Part shown: one piece after another, positions 1 through 5,694 of the stretch
Numbering within the stretch: the first letter of the stretch is position 1
Layout: each line of letters opens with the position of its first letter
NCBI GenBank assembly: GCA_945900935.1
Contig: CAMDKT010000300.1
Coordinates: 1-7,346, forward strand
Direction: 5' to 3'
Origin: Candidatus Sulfopaludibacter sp. SbA3
Lineage (GTDB): Bacteria; Acidobacteriota; Terriglobia; Bryobacterales; Bryobacteraceae
DNA: 7,346 nucleotides
The notes under the pieces: model-generated
Database searches by the model: none
What the model saw: only the letters and a program-made list of their open reading frames with translations
What the model was told of the DNA's origin: nothing
Translations under genes and position numbers: made by a program

Positions 1-489
1 CACCACGGTTAATCCGTCTTCGCCGATGGCGATTCGCGGACTCTGCGCCCACTCCACCGGCATCTCATAAACCACCCGGTCCCGGGCCGCCGCGGTCAAC
101 AGCAGTTTTCGCCCATCCACATAGAACATGCCCCGGTCCCCGGCCGTCATCGTGAACGAATTCGTGTTCAACGCGGCCGCCTCTGTCAGTTGCCTTACCT
201 TGTTGGCCTTGAACTCATGCCGATACAACTGCGCCGTCCCGCCCGCGTCGGAGGCGAAAATCAGCGCATCCCCCTTCCGTGTGAACGCCCGGTTGGACGC
301 CAATGGCAGCCACGAATTATGCGGCAGATCCGTGACGCGCAGGATTTCAAATTCAGTCGCGCCGTCGAGGTAGCGCTTGGCCTCGCCCGGACGCTCCTGC
401 CCTTTCGCCGCCCGCAACGCCGGAGCCAAAGCCGCGCCTAAAATCGCGCGCCTCGTCCAGCGGCATTCGGGGGACGGGGCCTCTTCCAT
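1..489 (-). CDS. Tat-exported TolB-like beta-propeller protein, N-terminal part
   Basis: This open frame starts at ATG 489 and runs off the left edge without a stop, giving 163 residues. Residues 12-28 read TRRAILGAALAPALRAA, a twin-arginine signal with a hydrophobic stretch, so export of a folded protein is likely. The mature part begins near YLDGATEFEILRVTD, followed by LIFASDAGGTAQLYRHEF and VRQLTEAAALNTNSFT. These are the repeating strands of PD40/TolB-type propellers and resemble the opening of oligogalacturonide-lyase-type propellers (a pectin-fragment lyase family). That enzyme activity cannot be judged, because the catalytic residues would lie outside the window. A GAGG sequence sits only two bases before the ATG, so ribosome binding looks suboptimal. 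The gene follows the DUF3500 gene by 51 bp on the same strand and may be co-transcribed. The propeller fold is fairly secure; the substrate is not. Confidence 0.75.
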   Translation of the reverse strand, partial: MEEAPSPECRWTRRAILGAALAPALRAAKGQERPGEAKRYLDGATEFEILRVTDLPHNSWLPLASNRAFTRKGDALIFASDAGGTAQLYRHEFKANKVRQLTEAAALNTNSFTMTAGDRGMFYVDGRKLLLTAAARDRVVYEMPVEWAQSPRIAIGEDGLTVV

Positions 490-540
490 ATCCTCACTCT
501 AACATGGCCCCGTCGCGCGATTCGCCGTGCCTTTTGTTAC

Positions 541-1566
541 TTACTTATGGCTCGACTGATAATGGTTGCCCAACAGGTCATACCCGAAATCGCCATTGAA
601 ATCGCGCCAGACCGAATGCACGTGGTTGTTGTTGTTCTGGGTGTTGTCGTACTCCACCAGGAACGCCGCCGCCTGCACTCGATAGTACTGGCCTTCGCCC
701 CGCTCAGTCCCGCCGGTCCAGGCAAAATTCAGGTTCTTGCCGGCTTTTTTGATCTGTTCCCGTCGCGCCGCCGCGCCTTGCTCGGGAATGTTATTGGCGT
801 ACTCTTCCAACAGGTTCTGCAACAATGCCATCTGCTTGGCGTTCATTTTCGCCGCTGAGAGCCCCGAAGGCTGACCGTCCAATGCCGCCTTCCGCGAGTT
901 CATCGTGATGATGTCCTTCAGCGCCACTTCCGACACCAACGCCACCTTCTTTTGCTCCGGCGTCAGCGACTTCATCAACTCCCGGCCCAGCTCTTCTTCC
1001 ACACCCAGGACGCGGATTCCTTTTCGCGGGCCTTCTCTCACTTCGGCCGGGTTGGTTCCGAAGAACATCGGGCTCGACGCCACTTTGCCATCGACGATGG
1101 TGAAGTTCAAGGCGACGTGGTGGCCTTCAAAGCGGAAGCCCCAGCTTCCGGTCTCCGACGGCGTTCCAAAGATGGAGAAAAAATAGTTCTCGGGGTCGCG
1201 GCGTCCGGGCGGCGTATTCTTCTCCTGAATCTTCAGGATCTCTTCCAAACTCATGATGCTGGTCGTCTTGATGAACCCCTGCTGGCTCAGGCTCGAGCTC
1301 AACAGCGCCATCGCCAAGGGCCGCTGTTCAGGCGTCATTAGCCTGTAGCTCAGCCCTTTGCGCTCGCGAGGAATGAAGTGCCAGTTCAGGCGTTCTTCAT
1401 CATTGAACGTGAAGACAGCCTTCCCTTTCTGTTCCGCGTTTAGCGTGTTCAAGAGCGCGTTGGCCGCGTTCGACATAACCGGCGCAGTGTGCGAACGGAT
1501 ACCGGCGGCGAGAAGCAAAAGGGCACCTGCGGAGGCGGCAATCAAACGAAGACGGACTGGTGACAT
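541..1566 (-). CDS. Secreted DUF3500-family protein
   Basis: This 341-residue protein has an N-terminal signal peptide (basic MSPVRLRLIA, then hydrophobic ASAGALLLLAAG to about residue 22), so it is probably periplasmic or secreted. The rest matches the DUF3500 family from memory of its conserved blocks: NWHFIPR (61-67), GFRFEGHH (143-150), FFGTNPAEVREGPRKG (168-183), FAWTGG (281-286), and the C-terminal EYDNTQNNNNHVHSVWRDF (305-323). The length is typical of a full-length member. The biochemical function of the family is unknown. The conserved His/Asp/Asn clusters suggest a metal- or ligand-binding site, but that is inference. AGGA lies seven bases before ATG 1566, which supports this start. 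The gene lies 40 bp after the M23 peptidase stop on the same strand, so co-transcription is possible; a -10-like TACAAT lies in the gap. Confidence 0.9.
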   Translation of the reverse strand: MSPVRLRLIAASAGALLLLAAGIRSHTAPVMSNAANALLNTLNAEQKGKAVFTFNDEERLNWHFIPRERKGLSYRLMTPEQRPLAMALLSSSLSQQGFIKTTSIMSLEEILKIQEKNTPPGRRDPENYFFSIFGTPSETGSWGFRFEGHHVALNFTIVDGKVASSPMFFGTNPAEVREGPRKGIRVLGVEEELGRELMKSLTPEQKKVALVSEVALKDIITMNSRKAALDGQPSGLSAAKMNAKQMALLQNLLEEYANNIPEQGAAARREQIKKAGKNLNFAWTGGTERGEGQYYRVQAAAFLVEYDNTQNNNNHVHSVWRDFNGDFGYDLLGNHYQSSHK

Positions 1567-1600
1567 GGCGTATTCCTAAGTGAGAGCTGCGGTCTCGGCT

Positions 1601-1629
1601 ATTGTATTAGAACGAAAGGTCTTTTTGCA
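1601..1629 (-). promoter_or_regulatory. Candidate weak promoter before the DUF3500 gene
   Basis: On the minus strand TACAAT (1606-1601) matches five of six bases of the -10 consensus. The hexamer 17 bp upstream, TGCAAA (1629-1624), matches only three of six of the -35 consensus. Transcription would start near 1594, leaving a leader of about 28 bases that includes the AGGA ribosome-binding site. The -35 part lies inside the 3' end of the M23 gene. This is a pattern match only; read-through from the M23 promoter is equally possible. Confidence 0.3.
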
Positions 1630-2500
1630 CGGGGGTATTCCCCAAAACCAAAGAACGCGCCAAATATTTATACGGATTTACCGGCGCGCCGCCTTGGCGA
1701 ACTTCATAATGCAGATGCGGTGCCGTCGACCGGCCGGTCCCACCGGACCGTCCAATTACTTGCGAACGGCGTACATCCTGTCCTGGAATCACGTCAAACG
1801 AGCTCAAATGCGCATAATACGACTCCAGCCCGCCGCCGTGGTCGATTATCACCAGTTTCCCGTAGGCCCCCGACCATTCCGCCGATTTCACGATCCCATC
1901 CGCCGCCACGCGAATCAGTGTTCCCGTCGCGGCCGATATGTCAACGCCGGAATGAAACGAACTCCCGCCGGTAAACGGATCCGAACGCGATCCAAAGCTC
2001 GACAATAATCGTCCCGACACCGGCCACACGCTCGGCACGACGTTCGTCTGCCACGAACGCATTATCCGCCGCGTGCCCGAAGGATAAAGGCGCGCCGTTC
2101 GCAACACGTCAAACTGCTCCAAGGACTGCTGGTAGGTCGGCATCAGCCGACTCTCGCTCGATATGGAAGCCGGACCCGCCAGGCGTTCTTTGATTCCGTA
2201 CGCCGACGTCACTTCCGACGCCAGGATTTGCAACGTCGCCAACTGCTCTTTCGTCTGCTCATTCGTCCGCGAAAGCGCCTGATACTTCTGTTGGAGCGTG
2301 GAAACTTCGTCCCGCAGATGATTTAATTTGGCCACTTTCCACGCCATTCTCGCGTAACTGGATAGGAACCCGGCCACTGTCACTCCGCCCACCAAGGCCA
2401 ACGCCAAAACCGTATATAAAATCGTGTGCGAGACATGCATCCGCCGCAAACGACCGTGTACGGAATGGGCTAATACGAGTACAAAATAAGGCTGATTCAT
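1607..2500 (-). CDS. Membrane-anchored M23 (lysostaphin-type) peptidoglycan endopeptidase
   Basis: From ATG 2500 the product is 297 residues. It has a short cytoplasmic N-terminus (MNQPYFVLVLAHSVHGRLRR), one membrane segment at about 25-47, a coiled coil at about 57-95, a linker, and a C-terminal M23 domain at about 158-280. All expected zinc and catalytic residues are present: H183 and D187 in FHSGVD, H231 in YYAHLS, and H262/H264 in PHLHYEV. It should cleave peptide cross-links of peptidoglycan in the periplasm, like MepM-type enzymes. The frame stays open up to ATG 2737, which overlaps the sulfatase stop as ATGA. I chose 2500 for three reasons. The family N-terminus starts there, the extra 79 residues look non-coding, and a TTGACA promoter plus inverted repeats occupy that stretch. 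A weak GAGAGAG ribosome-binding site sits just before the ATG. The DUF3500 gene follows 40 bp downstream. Confidence 0.92.
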   Translation of the reverse strand: MNQPYFVLVLAHSVHGRLRRMHVSHTILYTVLALALVGGVTVAGFLSSYARMAWKVAKLNHLRDEVSTLQQKYQALSRTNEQTKEQLATLQILASEVTSAYGIKERLAGPASISSESRLMPTYQQSLEQFDVLRTARLYPSGTRRIMRSWQTNVVPSVWPVSGRLLSSFGSRSDPFTGGSSFHSGVDISAATGTLIRVAADGIVKSAEWSGAYGKLVIIDHGGGLESYYAHLSSFDVIPGQDVRRSQVIGRSGGTGRSTAPHLHYEVRQGGAPVNPYKYLARSLVLGNTPVQKDLSF

Positions 2501-2567
2501 CGGCTCTCTCAGGCTTGCGTAGCTTTGGCTGTCCTTACTATCAACCGGGGGGATCGAAACGACCGGC

Positions 2568-2607
2568 GCGGTTACTGTGAACCGCATTGTTTGAATCCAA
2601 TCAAACA
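2568..2607 (-). promoter_or_regulatory. Two adjacent stem-loops in the M23 leader
   Basis: In transcript order, TGTTTGA-TTGGAT-TCAAACA (2607-2588) forms a perfect 7-bp stem with a 6-base loop. Two bases later GCGGTT-CACAGT-AACCGC (2585-2568) forms a perfect 6-bp stem with a 6-base loop. The pair is bracketed by two copies of ATCCCCCC (2615-2608 and 2554-2547). No U-run follows, so this is not an intrinsic terminator. It could be a structured 5' leader or protein-binding operators. I do not recognise a known riboswitch class. Confidence 0.45.
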
Positions 2608-2624
2608 GGGGGGATGCCGGTTCG

Positions 2625-2663
2625 GTGGTGCACTCCGCCTCACCAGTGTGGCGGAATGACCAC
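2625..2663 (-). promoter_or_regulatory. Long imperfect inverted repeat at the predicted M23 transcription start
   Basis: On the minus strand, GTGGTCATTCCGCC (2663-2650) pairs with GGCGGAGTG-C-ACCAC (2639-2625). This gives 14 pairs with one G:U and one bulged C, around a 10-base loop. It begins right after the proposed -10 element, so it overlaps the transcription start. That placement fits a repressor operator. In any RNA reading through from the sulfatase gene it would form a strong hairpin, but no U-tract follows to make it a classical terminator. Confidence 0.45.
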
Positions 2664-2691
2664 ATTAACAGCTTCCGGCGACCTATGTCAA
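2664..2691 (-). promoter_or_regulatory. Sigma70-type promoter for the M23 gene
   Basis: On the minus strand a perfect -35 hexamer TTGACA (2691-2686) is followed, after 16 bp, by GTTAAT (2669-2664), which matches four of six bases of the -10 consensus. It lies 43 bp past the sulfatase stop codon and about 160 bp before the chosen M23 start, which implies a long leader. Its position inside the extended M23 frame argues against the 376-residue version of that protein. Confidence 0.55.
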
Positions 2692-2733
2692 GCCAAAACA
2701 CACGTACAGGGAAGATATGGCGAAAGCCGAGCG

Positions 2734-4086
2734 TCATAATGACACCGGCCAGCCACGCCCCCTTGGTTCGCCTGGTCCGGCAAATGCCGGCGGCAAATAG
2801 TCATAGGTTTGGTGCATCCAGGCGCTCAACTGTTTCAACAAATCTGCTTTTGCCGCGGCATGGGCCGGATCGTTGGCAATATTGTTGAACTCGTCCGGAT
2901 CGTCGCGAAGATCGTACATTTCGACAACAGGCCGCGCGGGCTGCAAGAGCCGCAGATGGTGCGCCGCCAACGCTCCGCGTTTCCCCATCTCCTGGTACGA
3001 CTTCCAGGATGGACTCCCCTCCAAATCCCAAGCGGGCCGATACGGAAAATGGGGCGCGGCGTTGAAGATCAACTTATATCGCCCGGTACGCACAGACCGG
3101 ATCGGGTCGAAATTGTCATGCCAGTTGCGTTCGGAGAACACCGCCTGCCGCGCGGGATACGCTCCGCCCTTAAACAAAGGCAGCATCGACACGCCCTGCA
3201 TTTTTTTAGTGACGGCGGCGCCGGCGATCTCCACCCACGTGGCCGGCAGATCCACGTGTGAAATGAGTTTCGTTTCGACCGTCCCGGCCTTGGCAACTCC
3301 GGGCCATTTTACCAGAAGCGGCACATGGATCCCCGTGTCATAGCAGGTACCCTTCGCCCCTGGAAACGGCATGCCGTTATCGCCGGTGAAGAACACCACG
3401 GTGTTGCCGGACAAACCGCGGGCTTCCAAAAGCGCCAGGACTTCCCCGCACTCGGCGTCCATGCGCGAAATGAAGTCGTGATACATCGCCAGGTCGTCGC
3501 GGACTTCGGGCGAATCGGGCAGGAATCGCGGCAGGCGAACCTTCGCCGGATCGTGCGGCGGCGTCACGGCGCCTTTGAAATACGGCCGGTGCGGATCGGT
3601 AAAACCGACGTGCAGGAAGAATGGCTTTCCCGCGGGAAGTTTGTCGAAGAAGGCCTCAAACTTGGTTTTTTTATCCGCGGTGTAAAAATCGAAGCGTGAG
3701 TTGAACTCGTTCCCTTGATGGACCTTTCGAAACCCGCCGGTGAAATAACCGCGGGCCTTCAGTTGATCGAGGAACGACGGCTCCCAGGGCGGCATGGGCG
3801 TATGCAGCCGGGATGTGGATGTCGTGTGCGGGGCGCAGCCGGTGAAGATCGCCGAGCGGTTCGGGCTGCACTGCGGCGACGCCACAAAGCAGTTGGCAAA
3901 GCGGACGCCGTCACGGGCCAGGCGGTCCAGGTTGGGAGTCCGGACGTGGGTGTTGCCGGAACAACCCAGATCGGCCGCCGTGTGGTCATCGGAAATCAGA
4001 AAGACAATATTCGGCGGAGCGGGCGCCGCCGTCTGCGCGCTCAACGCCAGCCCAGTGCCGGAAAATGTCCGCCGCGAAATTTCCAT
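2734..4086 (-). CDS. Tat-exported S1-family sulfatase (sulfamidase-like)
   Basis: This 450-residue enzyme should hydrolyse sulfate esters or N-sulfate on a glycan or small organic molecule, probably in the periplasm. The N-terminus MEISRRTFSGTG is a Tat-type signal (S4-R5-R6-T7-F8) with a short hydrophobic region. NIVFLISDDHT gives the metal-binding pair D33/D34. The formylglycine site is C73-S-P-N-R77 followed by TG, with Asn where Ser is common (CxPSR). Further active-site blocks are K121/H123 (FRKVHQG), H166 in DPHRP, D236/N237 in TGDNG, and K245. The domain order and CSPxR type resemble heparan N-sulfatase-like members, but the substrate cannot be fixed from sequence. Conversion of C73 needs a maturase, which is not in this window. 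The stop TGA overlaps a downstream ATG as ATGA; I regard this as accidental. No Shine-Dalgarno sequence is placed correctly before ATG 4086. The SDR gene diverges 27 bp away. Confidence 0.92.
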   Translation of the reverse strand: MEISRRTFSGTGLALSAQTAAPAPPNIVFLISDDHTAADLGCSGNTHVRTPNLDRLARDGVRFANCFVASPQCSPNRSAIFTGCAPHTTSTSRLHTPMPPWEPSFLDQLKARGYFTGGFRKVHQGNEFNSRFDFYTADKKTKFEAFFDKLPAGKPFFLHVGFTDPHRPYFKGAVTPPHDPAKVRLPRFLPDSPEVRDDLAMYHDFISRMDAECGEVLALLEARGLSGNTVVFFTGDNGMPFPGAKGTCYDTGIHVPLLVKWPGVAKAGTVETKLISHVDLPATWVEIAGAAVTKKMQGVSMLPLFKGGAYPARQAVFSERNWHDNFDPIRSVRTGRYKLIFNAAPHFPYRPAWDLEGSPSWKSYQEMGKRGALAAHHLRLLQPARPVVEMYDLRDDPDEFNNIANDPAHAAAKADLLKQLSAWMHQTYDYLPPAFAGPGEPRGRGWPVSL

Positions 4087-4096
4087 AGGACATTAG

Positions 4097-4104
4097 TGTA
4101 TATC
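4097..4104. promoter_or_regulatory. Candidate symmetric bidirectional -10 element between divergent genes
   Basis: The octamer TGTATATC reads as TATATC on the plus strand (4099-4104) and TATACA on the minus strand (4102-4097), each four of six to the -10 consensus and sharing the central TATA. Nine bases separate it from the SDR ATG and ten from the sulfatase ATG. Starts would therefore fall two to four bases before each ATG, giving nearly leaderless mRNAs. No convincing -35 was found on either side. Confidence 0.35.
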
Positions 4105-4113
4105 CTGAATACG

Positions 4114-4893
4114 ATGGAGATCTCTCTCAACGGAAAAACAGCGGTCGTCACCGGCGGGGCTCACGGCATCGGCCGCGCGATGGCTGAGTGTCTGCACGCC
4201 TGCGGCGCCAGCGTCTACATCTTCGACATCGACCAGACGCCGCTCGAATTTCCAGCGCAATTGGTTTCCTGTGACGTGACTTCCCGCGACAGCCTGAGCG
4301 CCGCCTTCGACATTTCCGGCGTGCCCGATGTGCTGCTGATCAACGCCGGCACCGGGATCGTTAAATCTCTGGACGAAACCACGCGAGACGTCTGGGATAA
4401 GACGATTTCTCTTAATCTCACCGCGGCTTTCGAGACGCTGCAAATCGGGGCGGCGCGCATGAAAGCGGCCGGCCGGGGCGGATCTATCGTGCTCACCGCC
4501 TCCACGAACTCCTACGACGGCGAAGAGAACCTTATCGCCTATAACGCGACCAAAGCCGGTGTGCTGGGCATTCTGCACACCGCCGCCAACGAGCTTGGAC
4601 CGTTTGGCATTCGCGTGAACGCGGTCAATCCAGGGCTGATTCGAACGCGCCTGACGCAAAGCGCCTTTGATTCGCCCGAGGTCATTCGCGAGTATTTCCG
4701 CGCCATTCCCATGGGCCGCGGCGGCGAGCCCTCCGAAGTCGCAAAGGCCGCCGTCTTCCTCGCCAGCGATTGGGCCGGCTACATTACCGGCGCGACGCTG
4801 CTGGTGGATGGCGGGCAAATGTGCTGCAAGTTCGGACCGTGGAAGGACGGCGAGGCCGAATTCGTCGATGGAGCCTGGAGACGCGTTACGTAA
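4114..4893 (+). CDS. Classical SDR-family NAD(P)-dependent oxidoreductase
   Basis: The 259-residue product has the complete classical short-chain dehydrogenase/reductase layout. The cofactor motif is TGGAHGIG (13-20) and the NAG motif is at 77-79. N101 lies in SLNLT, with catalytic S130 and Y143-x3-K147 in AYNATK. PG at 173-174 is followed by the usual VDGG close to the end. It should interconvert an alcohol and a ketone in the cytoplasm; the substrate is unknown. D38 in FDID at the end of strand 2 suggests a preference for NAD(H). After VDGG there is a tail of about 25 residues (MCCKFGPWKDGEAEFVDG then WRRVT) that is longer than in many relatives. The start is ATG 4114 because the TGxxxGxG motif should lie near the N-terminus; the frame is open further upstream only as antisense to the sulfatase. 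No Shine-Dalgarno sequence precedes it. The next start is five bases after its stop. Confidence 0.92.
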   Translation: MEISLNGKTAVVTGGAHGIGRAMAECLHACGASVYIFDIDQTPLEFPAQLVSCDVTSRDSLSAAFDISGVPDVLLINAGTGIVKSLDETTRDVWDKTISLNLTAAFETLQIGAARMKAAGRGGSIVLTASTNSYDGEENLIAYNATKAGVLGILHTAANELGPFGIRVNAVNPGLIRTRLTQSAFDSPEVIREYFRAIPMGRGGEPSEVAKAAVFLASDWAGYITGATLLVDGGQMCCKFGPWKDGEAEFVDGAWRRVT

Positions 4894-4898
4894 CCATC

Positions 4899-5012
4899 AT
4901 GCGCCTGGCACTCCTACTGATCAGCGGCGCGCTCTTCGCCTGCGCTCAAAGCCGCGATGTTCCAGCGGGCCGCCGAATGATTCGTGCTTATGAAATCGCC
5001 GCGCCCCGGTAG
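4899..5012 (+). pseudogene. Signal-peptide fragment, probable 5' part of the split TPR gene
   Basis: ATG 4899, five bases after the SDR stop, encodes MRLALLLISGALFACAQSRD and 17 further residues before TAG 5010-5012 (37 in all). The first 16 residues are a clear export signal. ACA-Q fits signal peptidase I cleavage; LFAC is a poor lipobox, so a lipoprotein is less likely. A 37-residue protein ending soon after its signal makes little sense alone. Deleting one C from CCCC (5004-5007) joins it in frame to GSTSLDARALF of the TPR frame, giving a normal secreted TPR protein of 234 residues. It could instead be a genuine small coupled ORF. No ribosome-binding site is visible, so translation may be coupled to the SDR gene. 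Confidence 0.6.
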
Positions 5013-5604
5013 TACCTCGCTCGACGCGAGGGCGCTGTTTTGCCACGCCCGCGCTGAAATCGCCGCCGGCCGGTTCGCCGAGGCCGAAGCGACCCTTCGG
5101 CAGTCGCCGCGGCTGGACCCGGATTTCGCCTGTTCCTATAACGCGCTGGGCGTCGCGCTCCAGCGCCAGTCGCGGCTTCCCGAAGCCCGCGCCGCGTTTG
5201 AGCAAGCCCGTAAGTTGACACCCAACTGGGCCTTGCCGCCGCTGCAAATCGCCAATCTGTTGATTGCCGCCAATGAGCCCGCCAGGGCATTGCCCTTTCT
5301 GGCGGATGCGACTCGGCTTTTCCCCACGTCCGTAGGTCTGCAATGGTCGCTCGCCCGCTTGAATCGCGTGCTCAAACGTCCCGAAGCCTTCCTGGCGGCA
5401 GCGCGGGCCGCCATCGCCATCAGCCCGAACTATGCGCCCATCTACGCCGAATTGGGCGCTTTTCATGAGGCCAACGGCGACACCGCCAAGGCCGTGCAAG
5501 CCTACGACGCCTACCTCACGCTGGCGCCGAATTTTCCGGACAGCACCGGCATCCGGGACCGCGCGCAAAGACTGCGCAGACCCGCCCCCAGTCTGCGCCG
5601 TTGA
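4990..5604 (+). CDS. TPR-repeat protein (3' part of a probably frameshifted gene)
   Basis: From ATG 4990 the frame encodes 204 residues; GTG 4984 would add two. At least five tandem TPR units of about 34 residues follow one another. Landmarks are AAGRFAEAEATLRQSPRLDPD, YNALGVALQRQSRLPEARAAFEQ, EPARALPFLADATRLFP, RPEAFLAAARAAIAISPN and YAELGAFHEANGDTAKAVQAYD. TPR arrays are scaffolds for protein-protein contacts, so the partner cannot be named. As it stands the protein lacks an export signal, has no Shine-Dalgarno sequence before its start, and its start overlaps the preceding signal-peptide frame by 23 bases. All three facts suggest the true start is ATG 4899 with a +1 frame shift at CCCC 5004-5007. 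The C-terminus is Arg/Pro-rich (RLRRPAPSLRR). An internal start producing a cytoplasmic form is the alternative. Confidence 0.8.
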   Translation: MKSPRPGSTSLDARALFCHARAEIAAGRFAEAEATLRQSPRLDPDFACSYNALGVALQRQSRLPEARAAFEQARKLTPNWALPPLQIANLLIAANEPARALPFLADATRLFPTSVGLQWSLARLNRVLKRPEAFLAAARAAIAISPNYAPIYAELGAFHEANGDTAKAVQAYDAYLTLAPNFPDSTGIRDRAQRLRRPAPSLRR

Positions 5605-5670
5605 TCCCCGGCCGCGGCGTTTCCGCAATCCAGTGACGCTGATACAAGTTAGGGGATTTCCAGCCGTCCT

Positions 5671-5685
5671 TGCTATAGTGGGAGA
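5671..5685 (+). promoter_or_regulatory. Extended -10 element and ribosome-binding site before the MqnD-like gene
   Basis: TGCTATAGT (5671-5679) is an extended -10 motif (TGn plus TATAGT, five of six matches). No -35 is evident upstream. Directly after it GGGAGA (5680-5685) is a good Shine-Dalgarno sequence nine bases before ATG 5695. The two cannot easily act together, because a start about seven bases past the -10 would leave the Shine-Dalgarno out of the RNA. Either the mRNA is nearly leaderless or transcription comes from further upstream. Confidence 0.4.
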
Positions 5686-5694
5686 ACCCTCAGT

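Noticed and set aside
128..441. Two short plus-strand frames at the left edge
   Set aside because: They are antisense to the propeller gene, whose minus-strand frame is open throughout and carries a Tat signal.
1728..1739. Perfect 12-bp palindrome GACCGGCCGGTC
   Set aside because: It lies inside the M23 catalytic domain and encodes conserved Gly/Arg/Ser residues just before the HxH motif; GC-rich codons explain it.
1580..2008. 142-codon plus-strand frame opposite the M23 gene
   Set aside because: It is antisense to the zinc-binding region of a clear M23 domain and has no domain of its own.
2501..2663. Known riboswitch (c-di-AMP ydaO type or c-di-GMP GEMM type) in the M23 leader
   Set aside because: AAAGCTACG and AGAGCC near 2510-2530 recall GEMM pieces, but the GGCAAAC-type half is missing. 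The conserved ydaO blocks are also absent.
2501..2737. 79-residue N-terminal extension of the M23 peptidase, starting at the ATGA overlap with the sulfatase stop
   Set aside because: The stretch contains a TTGACA promoter and three inverted repeats, reads as low-quality protein, and the family-like N-terminus starts at 2500.
3715..4113. Upstream extension of the SDR frame by 133 codons
   Set aside because: It lies antisense to the sulfatase and would put the cofactor motif far from the N-terminus, unlike the SDR family.
4093..4818. 241-codon open frame antisense to the SDR gene
   Set aside because: The SDR motifs on the plus strand are complete; the antisense product looks like a frame shadow.
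5604..5657. ATCCCC...GGGGAT inverted repeat after the TPR gene as a terminator
   Set aside because: The arms are 42 bases apart, only six pairs long, and no T-run follows.
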